NCBI RefSeq assembly: GCF_029873255.1
Contig: NZ_CP123622.1
Location: forward strand, 2,703,001 to 2,767,000
DNA length: 64,000 nucleotides
From: Pigmentibacter sp. JX0631
Lineage (GTDB): Bacteria; Bdellovibrionota_B; Oligoflexia; Silvanigrellales; Silvanigrellaceae
Direction: 5' to 3'
A model generated the notes under the pieces. It made no database searches and was not told the origin of the DNA. It saw only the letters and a list, made by a program, of their open reading frames with translations. Position numbers and translations under genes: made by a program. Numbering within the stretch: position 1 is the first letter of the stretch; each line of letters starts with the position of its first letter. Shown piece after piece: positions 26,658 to 35,640 of the stretch.

Positions 26658-27626
26658 ATGAGTGCCTTGCTTCGTGGGAAAGAGTTTTTAGAAAAAAATC
26701 CAATTCTTCAACTAGATAAGCTTTTCTCGCATTCTCTATCTGATCCAAAAAAAGCAGATCCTATTTGGGAGTTTATCCCTCCAGAAAATAGTGAAACAGT
26801 TTTTTTTCCGCATGAATTTATTCATTTATTACTTTATATCCGAAATCTAAATAAACTAGCCTTTAATACCTTAGAAGGTGAAGAACTTTGTTCAGTCAAG
26901 TCGTGGGATGCTCGTCAGCATAATCCAAGTAGGAACTTGAATGGTGGCGGAGTGATGACGGTAATTCGAGCGAATCATCTTGAAAAGTCTGCTGTAAATT
27001 TAAGTTGTGTCTGGGGAGAGAATTACCCATCAACCGAATCAGAATATGCAAACAAACCTTTTGCTGCAGCGGGAGTTTCGCTTATCTCGCATCCTAGAAA
27101 TCCATTTGCACCCATTATGCATATGAATATTAGGTGTCTAAAGGTCTTTGACAAAGAAAATCCTGTAACTTGGATAGGTGGTGGTGCAGATTTAACACCA
27201 ATGTTACCTTTTAAAGAGGATACCAATTTATTTCATTCAGCTATGTCAGATGTGTGTGAGCAAAATAAACAAATCGCAGATTATCAAAAATTTAAAAATT
27301 GGGCTCAAGATTATTTTTTCATCCCCCATAGAAAAGAAGAGCGTGGTGTTGGAGGAATATTTTTTGATTACTTAAAAATATCTAGTCCAAAAGATTTCTC
27401 ATTACTTCTAGATGTAGGTCAATATTCAGCTAGGGCGTATGCTGAAATTTTAGGAAAAAGATTAGATACTCCTTATGATCAAGATCTTATTGAGAAGCAC
27501 CACTATTGGCGAGGAAGGTATGCTGAATTTAACTTGGTTTATGATCGAGGAACAAAATTTGGACTTATGTCTGGAGGCAATTATGAAGCCATTTTTTGCT
27601 CATTGCCTCCTCAAGTAAAGTGGTGA
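26658..27626 (+). CDS. hemF: Oxygen-dependent coproporphyrinogen III oxidase HemF
   Basis: A 322-residue cytosolic enzyme that decarboxylates two propionates of coproporphyrinogen III with O2, late in heme synthesis. Family segments include LNGGGVMTVIRANHLEKSAVNLS, PRNPFAPIMHMNIRC, WIGGGADLTPMLPF and RGTKFGLMSGG-like sequence near the end (each a known HemF block). ATG 26658 is chosen because AAGGAGAA lies about 8 bases before it; an in-frame ATG at 26640 would overlap that site. It is 6 bases upstream of the cytochrome c maturation fusion, linking heme supply to cytochrome c assembly. Confidence 0.95.
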   Translation: MSALLRGKEFLEKNPILQLDKLFSHSLSDPKKADPIWEFIPPENSETVFFPHEFIHLLLYIRNLNKLAFNTLEGEELCSVKSWDARQHNPSRNLNGGGVMTVIRANHLEKSAVNLSCVWGENYPSTESEYANKPFAAAGVSLISHPRNPFAPIMHMNIRCLKVFDKENPVTWIGGGADLTPMLPFKEDTNLFHSAMSDVCEQNKQIADYQKFKNWAQDYFFIPHRKEERGVGGIFFDYLKISSPKDFSLLLDVGQYSARAYAEILGKRLDTPYDQDLIEKHHYWRGRYAEFNLVYDRGTKFGLMSGGNYEAIFCSLPPQVKW

Positions 27627-27632
27627 TTTTTT

Positions 27633-30161
27633 ATGATTGAAGTCGGGTATTTTTCGTTTTGTCTTGCCTTTTTATTTTCTATTTATGGATTAATAATGGG
27701 GGGGTATGCATTATTTAAACCAAAAGTTGCCGTTATAGCAAGCGCAAGAAATGCATTAATTTGTGTATTTTTTTGTGTTCTATTTTCTTCCTTAGTTTTA
27801 TGGAATGCAATATTTTTTCATGATTTCTCTGTAAAATATGTTTATAGACATTCTTCGATAGATATGCCTCCTTTATATTTATTTACTGCATTTTGGAGTG
27901 CTCTCGAAGGTAGCCATTTGCTTTGGACTCTTTTAATGAGCGCTGTTGTTACGTTATCCTTAGTAACTGTAAAAAAAGAAAATGCATCTTACTATCCTGC
28001 ATTATGTCTTGCTTATGGTTGTGCCTTATTTTTTATGTTATTTTTAAACATTACTTATTCAGCTCCCTTAGAAAGATTATTTCCAGCTGGAAAATTTGGC
28101 GAAGGCATGAATGCTCTTCTTCAAAACCCCTATATGGCAATTCATCCGCCAATGCTTTTTACTGGATATTGCTTACTGATAGTTCCTTTTGCGTATTCTT
28201 TTGCTGCATTAATTTATGGGAAGTTTTCAAACCAATGGATTTCAACAGTCAGAACCTGGAGCCTATATAGTTGGGCGGTTTTGACCATCGCTATTTTTTT
28301 GGGAGGAAAGTGGGCTTACGTAGAATTAGGTTGGGGCGGATATTGGGGTTGGGACCCTGTAGAAAATAGTTCTTTTATGCCTTGGCTAGCGCTAACTGCC
28401 GCTTTGCACACACTTCTTGTTACCGATAAGACAGGCAGATTGCCAAGATTATTGCTTTTTTTAAATATGTTGGCATTTGCGTTAACTTTTCTCGGTACAT
28501 TTATTACCCGTTCAGGTGTAATAAGCAGTGTCCATTCTTTTGCTGAAAGTGAAATAGGCCCAGCTTATCTAATTTGGGTTGTGTTTTTATTAACATTAGC
28601 GGCAGGATTAGTTTTATTGAGAGGCTATTTATTACCTGGAGCTGCTAAAGCAAACGATTGGCGAGTTTCTAAAGAAAGCGCTTTGCTTTTTACTATTTTC
28701 TTTTTTCTTTTTCTCTTAGCTTTAGTTTTTATTGGTACAATATTGCCTTTAGTAGTTGAAGCCACTCGCGGTATTAAAATATCTATTCAGCAACCATTTT
28801 TCAATGCTTTTGCTCCTTGGATAGGATTTGGATTAGTTTTACTCTTAGGAGTTGGGAATTTATTACGTTGGAAAAATGGGAAAATTCCAAATCCAATTTA
28901 TTGTCTATTGTTACCTTTTATTTTGGCAGGTATTTTAACTTACTTTATTAAAAAACAACATTATTTAGATCTCAAAAATACGCTTGCATTTCAAATTATA
29001 ATCTGGACATCTTTGGTATTAATTATGGATTTAATCTATAAATTAAAAGCATTAAGATGGAATACCAAACTTTTTTTAATTTATAATAGACCTTATTTAG
29101 GTTCAATCATTATCCATCTAGGTTTTTTGTGTGCAGTTGCCGGTTTTTTAGGTAACTACCGAGGGTTATCTGCCGAGGTTAATTTAAAACTGCATGAATC
29201 AACAGAATTTAATGGTTATATAATAAAAAATGAAGGATTAGGATACAATCGCGAATATAATGCTCAATATGTAATAAGTAAAATAAAAGCTATCAAACAA
29301 GACTCAAAAGAAGAAGTTTTTATTTTGCCAATGCGCAGTAAATTTACGAATAATGAACAATGGTTTAATGAAATTGGTATTCATTCAACAATATGGCATG
29401 ATCTTTATATTGTTTTAGCATCTTTTGATATCAATACTCAATCAGTTTCTTTAAAAATGAATTGGAATCCTACTGTTAAATTAGTTTGGACAAGTTTATT
29501 GATTATGATACTTGGAGCTGCAATTGCTGTTTCACATAAAATTAGAAAAAGATCTTTAGAAATTGATGAAAATGGGAAAATTAAAGATACAAATATTGAT
29601 GACTATTTGTCAATGATAATTGCAAATACCTCTAGAAGTTCTTCAGCAAAAATAAGTTCTAGCTTATTAATAATTTTTATTATTTCTCTCTTTTCTTTTG
29701 GGTTATCAGGAACGGTATATGCACAATCAAATTCTAGTCAACCTCAAACGAATATAAAGTTAATACCTGCACAACAATTAGATCCTAAACTTGTAGATGT
29801 CGCTCAGGAACTTAGATGTCCAACATGTATTGGAATGAGTGTCCTTGAAAGTGATACTTTGCAAAGTGTTGCTATGCGAACAGAAATTGAAAAACAATTA
29901 TCTGAAGGAAAAGATAAAGAACAGATAGTAAATTACTTTAAAAAAGCATATGGGCCATGGATTTTGCGCGAACCAGATGCGAAATCGTCTTTAGGTTTCC
30001 TTATTTGGCTAATACCAATTTTGGGTATTATATTAGGACCTATGCTAATTATTTTTTGTTTAAAAAGAGCAAGAAAGAACATGAAAATAGAAAATGATAA
30101 ATTACTATTAGAATTAAAAGAGTTTGTGAAAATAAAAAAGGAAGAAATTGGAAAATGTTAA
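27633..30161 (+). CDS. ccmF: CcmF-CcmH fusion, cytochrome c heme lyase
   Basis: An 842-residue protein. Residues 1 to about 640 are CcmF: many membrane helices, NPYMAIHPPMLFTGY, the heme-handling WWD motif WGGYWGWDPVENSS near 234-247 and FLGTFITRSGV. After a linker and a hydrophobic signal-like helix (about 675-697, ending VYAQ), residues 705-842 form a CcmH/CycL domain with its redox motif LRCPTCIG (C729, C732) and a C-terminal membrane helix. CcmF attaches heme to apocytochrome c, and CcmH reduces or presents the CXXCH cysteines; a fusion would fix their ratio. No frameshift or internal stop is present. ccmABCDE and ccmG are not in this window. Confidence 0.92.
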   Translation: MIEVGYFSFCLAFLFSIYGLIMGGYALFKPKVAVIASARNALICVFFCVLFSSLVLWNAIFFHDFSVKYVYRHSSIDMPPLYLFTAFWSALEGSHLLWTLLMSAVVTLSLVTVKKENASYYPALCLAYGCALFFMLFLNITYSAPLERLFPAGKFGEGMNALLQNPYMAIHPPMLFTGYCLLIVPFAYSFAALIYGKFSNQWISTVRTWSLYSWAVLTIAIFLGGKWAYVELGWGGYWGWDPVENSSFMPWLALTAALHTLLVTDKTGRLPRLLLFLNMLAFALTFLGTFITRSGVISSVHSFAESEIGPAYLIWVVFLLTLAAGLVLLRGYLLPGAAKANDWRVSKESALLFTIFFFLFLLALVFIGTILPLVVEATRGIKISIQQPFFNAFAPWIGFGLVLLLGVGNLLRWKNGKIPNPIYCLLLPFILAGILTYFIKKQHYLDLKNTLAFQIIIWTSLVLIMDLIYKLKALRWNTKLFLIYNRPYLGSIIIHLGFLCAVAGFLGNYRGLSAEVNLKLHESTEFNGYIIKNEGLGYNREYNAQYVISKIKAIKQDSKEEVFILPMRSKFTNNEQWFNEIGIHSTIWHDLYIVLASFDINTQSVSLKMNWNPTVKLVWTSLLIMILGAAIAVSHKIRKRSLEIDENGKIKDTNIDDYLSMIIANTSRSSSAKISSSLLIIFIISLFSFGLSGTVYAQSNSSQPQTNIKLIPAQQLDPKLVDVAQELRCPTCIGMSVLESDTLQSVAMRTEIEKQLSEGKDKEQIVNYFKKAYGPWILREPDAKSSLGFLIWLIPILGIILGPMLIIFCLKRARKNMKIENDKLLLELKEFVKIKKEEIGKC

Positions 30162-31306
30162 TAAATTTAATAATCTGTATTGCATTAGCAATTCCTTTAA
30201 TATTTTTTATAATATACCCTTTGCTTAGTAATTATGGAAATACTAACATCCTAAAACGAAACTTTACATTTCAAACGGAAAATGAATTAAATAATATACT
30301 AATTCTAAGGAATGCGCTTTTCCAAAAATTAGTGTATGGAAGATCAGAATTAAAAGATATTGAATTGCTCAGTGAAGCAGAAATTTATCAAAGTCTTTTG
30401 GCGATCTGTGCAAAACTTGAAGATGAAGAGTTGCCTAAATTCCCAACTGAGGTTAAAAATCCTGTTAACAATCAGGAAGAAGGCAATATAAAAAAAGACT
30501 TTTTGTATTCTCTAGTTATTTTATTGGGAGTACTTTTTATAGTATTTAATTTTTTATCGTCTAGTGCGTTTGCTTTAGGAGATCAAAAAAATGAAAATAT
30601 ACCCACTGATGTGGTTATTCCACCACCAACTATTTTAGATAAATCCGGATATTGGCTTCCTGCAGTAAATCAATATATTTTAATGCCAGCAATGGGTGAA
30701 GTAAAAGTTTATTATGTAGGAATGTTTACAAATACTTTTCATGCAAAGGGAACTCAATTATTGTTACCTTTTCCACAAGGATTTACTGATCTAAAAATAT
30801 TAGGCGCGCAAAATGCTACTTTGGAAAAAAATGGTGGTCAGGAAAGTCCTGTATTGAATTTAGAATTAAGTGAAGGAGTCAATCAGATCAGTGCTGAATT
30901 TTCATTACCTGCTTCGCAAGGGATTGCTAAGTGGCAAGCTGCTAATTTACAGACGTTACCTGGAGTTACTATTATAATGATGCCCGAGCATAATGCTGCT
31001 TTGCGGAATTTACTGTCAAATTTTTTTCGTACACCAAATGTTTGGCCACCTAGATTAGAAAACATCAGTACACAATTTCGATCTATTTTAGGGCCAGATC
31101 CTTTAGATTTATCAAATTCAAAATTAAAAGATCCTAACCAATTATCGCGCCAGCTAGTACGAGTTGGAGATAAATCCGCTGATTTTCCAAGTTTTGAAAT
31201 TTATGGGGTGATTCCTAGTCGAGCATATATTTATCTCACCATTTTATTTTTTGCTTTTTTTCTTTTTACAGTTACAGCCATCTCAATTTTTAAAACGTCA
31301 AAATAA
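30155..31306 (+). CDS. CcmI-like membrane protein with periplasmic beta domain
   Basis: A 383-residue protein overlapping the ccmF-ccmH gene by 7 bases. A membrane helix (about 5-24) is followed by a short helical part (ENELNNILILRNALFQKL, then ELKDIELLSEAEIYQ) like the region after the first helix of CcmI. A second helix at about 116-135 leads into a 200-residue beta-rich periplasmic domain (AMGEVKVYYVGMF, GTQLLLPFPQGFTDL) and a third helix lies at the C-terminus. Tight coupling to ccmF-ccmH suggests a role in cytochrome c maturation. The periplasmic domain is not a family I recognise. Confidence 0.65.
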   Translation: MLINLIICIALAIPLIFFIIYPLLSNYGNTNILKRNFTFQTENELNNILILRNALFQKLVYGRSELKDIELLSEAEIYQSLLAICAKLEDEELPKFPTEVKNPVNNQEEGNIKKDFLYSLVILLGVLFIVFNFLSSSAFALGDQKNENIPTDVVIPPPTILDKSGYWLPAVNQYILMPAMGEVKVYYVGMFTNTFHAKGTQLLLPFPQGFTDLKILGAQNATLEKNGGQESPVLNLELSEGVNQISAEFSLPASQGIAKWQAANLQTLPGVTIIMMPEHNAALRNLLSNFFRTPNVWPPRLENISTQFRSILGPDPLDLSNSKLKDPNQLSRQLVRVGDKSADFPSFEIYGVIPSRAYIYLTILFFAFFLFTVTAISIFKTSK

Positions 31307-31323
31307 TTTGTGTAGTTACATTT

Positions 31324-31344
31324 TATCAGAAAAAAAAACTGATA
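31324..31344. repeat. Small hairpin TATCAG-A9-CTGATA after the CcmI-like gene
   Basis: A perfect 6-base stem around nine adenines, 18 bases after the stop. It could be a weak terminator-like or mRNA-end structure, but no T-run follows on the plus strand. Confidence 0.3.
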
Positions 31345-31410
31345 CTCTTCTTGCTCCTCTTGCTTCTCCTAGCTAAGATATAAATGAGTTTGATAAGGAG
31401 GTTTTTTTTT

Positions 31411-31743
31411 ATGATTTTAAATAGTGAGTCTGTAGAATTAATTCGCATAAATGCAATTCGGTTAGCTAGCTCTATCCGTAGTAAAGATGATTTGGTTGAT
31501 CTTGCTACTGCTAGTTCTTTTGAACAAGTTTTTTCCGCAATTGAAACCATTCTAACAAATACAGAAATGTATTTTGATGATGATTTGCTTATACAACTTG
31601 ATGTTCAAACATGGCAAAGTTTTAAGGCAGTATTGCTTGTCTACACATTAAATGTAGTTAATCGTCAAATTTATCTTGCACGTGAGTCAAGTTTTTCACA
31701 CCAACAAGGCCGCGATTTTGGTGCAAGTACAACAAATCTTTAA
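31411..31743 (+). CDS. Small helical protein of unknown function
   Basis: A 110-residue protein starting at ATG 31411, 9 bases after AAGGAGG; an upstream in-frame ATG at 31384 would contain that site. No signal peptide, membrane helix or cysteine motif is seen. The sequence is predicted helical (NSESVELIRINAIRLASSI, FEQVFSAIETILTNTEMYF). The strong RBS supports a real, well-translated gene. Stands alone between the cytochrome c genes and the porins. Confidence 0.7.
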   Translation: MILNSESVELIRINAIRLASSIRSKDDLVDLATASSFEQVFSAIETILTNTEMYFDDDLLIQLDVQTWQSFKAVLLVYTLNVVNRQIYLARESSFSHQQGRDFGASTTNL

Positions 31744-31875
31744 TTTATTTCTTTAGCTCGCTTGCACAATTCGGATTCCTCAAATATGATGTAATGGTAT
31801 TTAATTAAAGTCTGTTTCGTTAGCTATAGGTAATATTGTCAACAGTTTTTATTGTTACTTTATTGGAGGCTCTAC

Positions 31876-33192
31876 ATGAACCGTCTACTTAAGACTACGT
31901 CACTTCTTGCTTTAGTTTCTGCTCCGTTTTGTGCAAATGCGCAATCCCCGACTGATTTTTCTAATTTCTCTCCTAGATTAAAGTTACAAAGCCGTTATAG
32001 CTTGTACGATTCCTATCGTAACAATCAAAGCGACTTAATAACTAATACTGCTCGTTTTGGTTTAAATTATCGTTATAAAAATGTTATGGGCGTATTAGAA
32101 GTACAAGCGGGCTCCCCATCTGATACCTATACTCAAGCGAGTAAATCATCTACGACAACTGGTAGCAGTACAACATCTACAACAAATGGTTCCCAAAATT
32201 TATTCCAAGTAAGAAGAGCTTTCATTGGATTAGAGCTTGTTAATATGGAACCTGCGACCGTTTCCTTAATTATGGGACGTTATCGTTTCGTTGCTTCCCA
32301 AGTGTATGCACCTGATGCAATTACTCAAATATTAGCTACTAACTTAGACAACGTTTCCAGCTCCACAAGTTCTGATGGACTCATTGCTAAATATGCAGGT
32401 AAATTTGATTTTGGTAAGGTTGGTGCAGAATTTGGTGTTGTAAATAATATTGCGGTAGCAAAATATTCAACTGGTTCTTCTTGGTTTGGTAACACTTCTA
32501 TAGTGTCAAGTGACAACTCATTCAGTGCAGCACCAAAAACTCAATCCCGTGGTATGCAAGGTGTGTTAACTGGTGACATCGATGTTGGTGATGGAACTGT
32601 TGAAGCAAGATTTGGCTACGGTATGCAAAATGGTGCTGTAACATCAGTAAGTGCAAGTACTTATACAAATCAAGATGTAACTAACCTAGAAGCGTCTGCT
32701 GGTTACAACTACATGAAAGGTCAAATTAAGGGCGGTGTGTGGTACCAAGCTGTTACTTTAGCGAAAGCGCAAACTGGTACTATCGTCGGCGTTAATAATG
32801 TTCCAGCTTATACAACTGTTACTTCACCAACTGCAGATCAAGACTCTCAAAATATATCAACCATTGGTGTAGGTGTGACAGGAAATTCTAAATTATTTGG
32901 AATTACAGGCTTGTTGGCTGATGGAGATGCCTTTACTTATGGAATAGGTTATCAAAATGTAAACGGACAAGAAGCAACTGGTGGTGGTTCTAATGGTGTG
33001 ACTGCATTTACAAATCAATCACTCCAAATTAGTCAATACAACGTTGGAGTTGGATACAATCAAGGGGTATTCAATCTTGAGTTGAACTATGCAATGTCAA
33101 GTGCAAATTATGAAATTTATACTAACAATGATGGAGTTGCAAAAGAAAAAACTGCAAGTATCGTGTATCTAGTTGGTACAATTTCTCTATAA
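31876..33192 (+). CDS. Outer-membrane porin-like protein (copy 1)
   Basis: A 438-residue protein with a signal peptide ending CANA-QS, then a beta-barrel pattern: LQSRYSLYDSYRNNQSD near the start, FLVRRAFIGLELV-like strand, GRYRFVASQVYAPDAI, and a final strand SIVYLVGTISL. This resembles general porins and alginate/phosphate-type 16- to 18-strand barrels. A low-complexity Thr/Ser loop lies near residues 88-105. GGAGG is 6 bases before ATG 31876; an upstream ORF start (31852) is unnecessary. A paralogue follows, separated by a terminator. Codon use looks richer in G+C than its copy, suggesting high expression. Confidence 0.85.
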   Translation: MNRLLKTTSLLALVSAPFCANAQSPTDFSNFSPRLKLQSRYSLYDSYRNNQSDLITNTARFGLNYRYKNVMGVLEVQAGSPSDTYTQASKSSTTTGSSTTSTTNGSQNLFQVRRAFIGLELVNMEPATVSLIMGRYRFVASQVYAPDAITQILATNLDNVSSSTSSDGLIAKYAGKFDFGKVGAEFGVVNNIAVAKYSTGSSWFGNTSIVSSDNSFSAAPKTQSRGMQGVLTGDIDVGDGTVEARFGYGMQNGAVTSVSASTYTNQDVTNLEASAGYNYMKGQIKGGVWYQAVTLAKAQTGTIVGVNNVPAYTTVTSPTADQDSQNISTIGVGVTGNSKLFGITGLLADGDAFTYGIGYQNVNGQEATGGGSNGVTAFTNQSLQISQYNVGVGYNQGVFNLELNYAMSSANYEIYTNNDGVAKEKTASIVYLVGTISL

Positions 33193-33217
33193 TAAGATTT
33201 TTTTATACATTTCGAAA

Positions 33218-33251
33218 ATAGGTGCTGATTTAAATTAGCATCTATTTTTTT
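33218..33251 (+). terminator. Intrinsic terminator between the two porin-like genes
   Basis: Arms 33218-33226 and 33237-33245 pair over 9 bases with one G-U, closing a 10-base loop, and seven T follow. It ends porin copy 1 transcription, so copy 2 needs its own promoter or readthrough. Confidence 0.75.
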
Positions 33252-33273
33252 AACTGTTTTAATAGAAAAAGAT

Positions 33274-34560
33274 ATGAAAATGCTGAAAAAAACTTTCTTC
33301 TTTTTCCTAATGACTCTTGCCTTAAATGGAGCTGCTAAAGCAAATACTGAGCAGCAAGTTTTAAAACCATTTATCCGCATTCAATCTCGCTATAGTATTT
33401 ATGATAGTTATAGAAATAATCAGTCAGATACAATAAATTCTTTAGGACTAGGTATACTATATAAGGCTAAAAATATTTTTGGTGCTTTTAATTGTCAAGT
33501 CGGCTTGCCTGCCGATCCTTATTCAAGTCAAATAAATACAAGCCCATCAACAACAAATGGCTCACAAAATTTATTGTCAATAAGAAGAGCCTTTGTTGGA
33601 GTGAGTGGGATTAATTTTCAGAATAATTCATTATCATTTATAATTGGAAGATATAGAGTAACAGGACCTGTTTTATATACCCCCGATGCGCTTGATTATG
33701 TAATAGCTACAAATTTAACTTTGCATTCTAGTTTAGTTGGTTCAGATGGTATCTTTCTAAAATTTTCTGGTGATTATGATACTTGGAAATTTAGTAGTGA
33801 ATTTGGGTTTGTAAATTCAATTCAAGTTGCTCAAATAAGAACAGGAGGAAACTGGTTTTTTATTCCCCAAATTGTGAATAATGCTGACACAACCTTTGGT
33901 TCTTCTCCGAATACACAATCCAGAGCATTTATAGGCAGTTTAGGAAGTGATTTTTCAATCTCTGATGGTGTTCTTGAATTAAGAGCTTTATATGGTTCAC
34001 AACAATCAGCAGTCACTAAAGTTTCAGGAGATACAAATTATACTGCACGAGATGTTTCTGATTTTGAATCCTCAGTTTCATATAATTATAAATCTGGGAT
34101 AATTTCAGGTGGTATTTGGTTTCAATCTGTTTATTTAGGACAAAGTAAATCAGGTATTAAGTCAGCAACGAATCAAGTCAATTATTCAAATTCTACTAAT
34201 GATGATTCTCAAACGATAAATACTTCTGGGTTAAGTTTTATTTTGAATAGTAAATTTTTCAATTTAAGCGATTTTCTTGAGAAAGAAGATTCAATTTTCC
34301 TTACTTTAGCTTATCAAAAAATATCTGGTCTTTTAGTTTCTGGAGGCGGAGCCTCGACAGGAGTAACAAGTTTTTCTAATCAATCTTTGAATAATGATAT
34401 CATAAATGCAGGATTTGGATATAAACAAGAAGCATTTTCTTTAGAAATAGATTACTTATATACAAAAGCTAATTATGAAATTTACACAAATAATAATGGC
34501 ATTCAAAATCAAAAAGAGGCAAGTATTCTTTATTTAATTGGAACTTTATTGCTTCAATAA
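33274..34560 (+). CDS. Outer-membrane porin-like protein (copy 2)
   Basis: A 428-residue paralogue of the preceding gene: shared IQSRYSIYDSYRNNQSD, NLLSIRRAFVGV, GRYRVTGPVLYTPDAL and final strand YLIGTLLLQ. A signal peptide (cleavage near AAKA-NT) is present. Its RBS is weak, in contrast to copy 1, and its base composition is more A+T-rich, which fits lower expression or faster divergence. The start could be the second ATG (33280). Its stop directly abuts the convergent SIS gene. Confidence 0.82.
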   Translation: MKMLKKTFFFFLMTLALNGAAKANTEQQVLKPFIRIQSRYSIYDSYRNNQSDTINSLGLGILYKAKNIFGAFNCQVGLPADPYSSQINTSPSTTNGSQNLLSIRRAFVGVSGINFQNNSLSFIIGRYRVTGPVLYTPDALDYVIATNLTLHSSLVGSDGIFLKFSGDYDTWKFSSEFGFVNSIQVAQIRTGGNWFFIPQIVNNADTTFGSSPNTQSRAFIGSLGSDFSISDGVLELRALYGSQQSAVTKVSGDTNYTARDVSDFESSVSYNYKSGIISGGIWFQSVYLGQSKSGIKSATNQVNYSNSTNDDSQTINTSGLSFILNSKFFNLSDFLEKEDSIFLTLAYQKISGLLVSGGGASTGVTSFSNQSLNNDIINAGFGYKQEAFSLEIDYLYTKANYEIYTNNNGIQNQKEASILYLIGTLLLQ

Positions 34561-35616
34561 TTATAAAGTACTAGTTACTTTATTTAAGTTTTTTGGTGTA
34601 TCTGGATTTCTTCCTAGGCTTTTTGCAAATAATGCGGAAAATTTATAAAACTTATGAATAAATAAAATACTATTTGCTATAGGATGAATCGAATTTCCTA
34701 TACTAATGACTGGAAGATTTAAAAATAAAGTTTTATTTTCTTTTAAAATTTCATTTGTGCCTATTATAAAAATATTAGCTTCTTTTTTAAGGAAATTTTC
34801 AATTAATAAAAGCATATTCGGTAAAGTTTCATCTTTATTTAAAAAAACTATTACTGGAAAACTTTTATTTATTAATTCAAAAGGACCATGCATTACCTCT
34901 GCACCACTAAAAGCTTCGGCATGAATACCGCTTGTTTCTTTTAATTTTAGAGCGGCTTCCATTGCAATAGGAAAAGTATAACCTCTTCCTAATACAAGAA
35001 AATTTTTTGCATTTTTAAAAGTTTCAATTGGAAATTCATCTTTATCATTAGCAAATTCATTTAATCTTTGACTTATAACTTTAAAGCAATCAATATTTAT
35101 ACTATTTTGGGGATTTAAATAATATGCTAATTGAATAATTCTAACTAAGCTAGCAATAAAACTTTTAGTAGCAGCAACAGAATATTCTTTTCCTGCCAGT
35201 AATGGAATATTAAATTTACTTTGATCTGCAAGAGGTGAATTGTTTTCATTAATAAACGAAACAGTAACTGCTCCATTTTGCTTTGCATATTTCATTGATT
35301 CAACTAAATCAAAGCTTTTTCCAGATTGCGAAATTCCAAGCACTAAAGAATTTTTATAATTTATATTTTTTTGATATATTGTGTGGATTGATGGTGCTAT
35401 AGATGCAGTTGCTATTTCCAATTGCGTTTCAAAAACATATTTTGCAAATGTTGCTGCGTGATCAGAACTACCTCTTGCTATAGTAGCAATAAAATGAATT
35501 TCTACATTTCTTAATGCAGTTATTATTGGAAGAAAAAGAACGTCTGAGTTAAGTATCAAATTATTAATGATACTAAGCGTTTCGTTTGTTTCTTTTTCCA
35601 TTAATGTTGTTTCCAT
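34561..35616 (-). CDS. SIS-domain sugar isomerase/deaminase, NagB-II/AgaS-like
   Basis: A 351-residue double-SIS protein without the glutaminase domain of GlmS. ATIARGSSDHAATFAKY, GISQSGKSFDLVESM and AATKSFIASL form the first SIS site; LGRGYTFPIAMEAALKLKE and EVMHGPFELI form the second; the end RNPDTPKNLNKVTSTL matches the 'DPD-P-L-KVT-TL' C-terminus of alternative glucosamine-6-phosphate deaminases. It likely interconverts an amino-sugar phosphate and fructose-6-phosphate, useful for chitin-derived glucosamine (a chitinase-like gene is at 52175). It is the last gene of the dsbD-sohB operon. Exact substrate is uncertain. Confidence 0.8.
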   Translation of the reverse strand: METTLMEKETNETLSIINNLILNSDVLFLPIITALRNVEIHFIATIARGSSDHAATFAKYVFETQLEIATASIAPSIHTIYQKNINYKNSLVLGISQSGKSFDLVESMKYAKQNGAVTVSFINENNSPLADQSKFNIPLLAGKEYSVAATKSFIASLVRIIQLAYYLNPQNSINIDCFKVISQRLNEFANDKDEFPIETFKNAKNFLVLGRGYTFPIAMEAALKLKETSGIHAEAFSGAEVMHGPFELINKSFPVIVFLNKDETLPNMLLLIENFLKKEANIFIIGTNEILKENKTLFLNLPVISIGNSIHPIANSILFIHKFYKFSALFAKSLGRNPDTPKNLNKVTSTL

Positions 35617-35640
35617 TTAGGTATTTTCCTATCAATTGGA

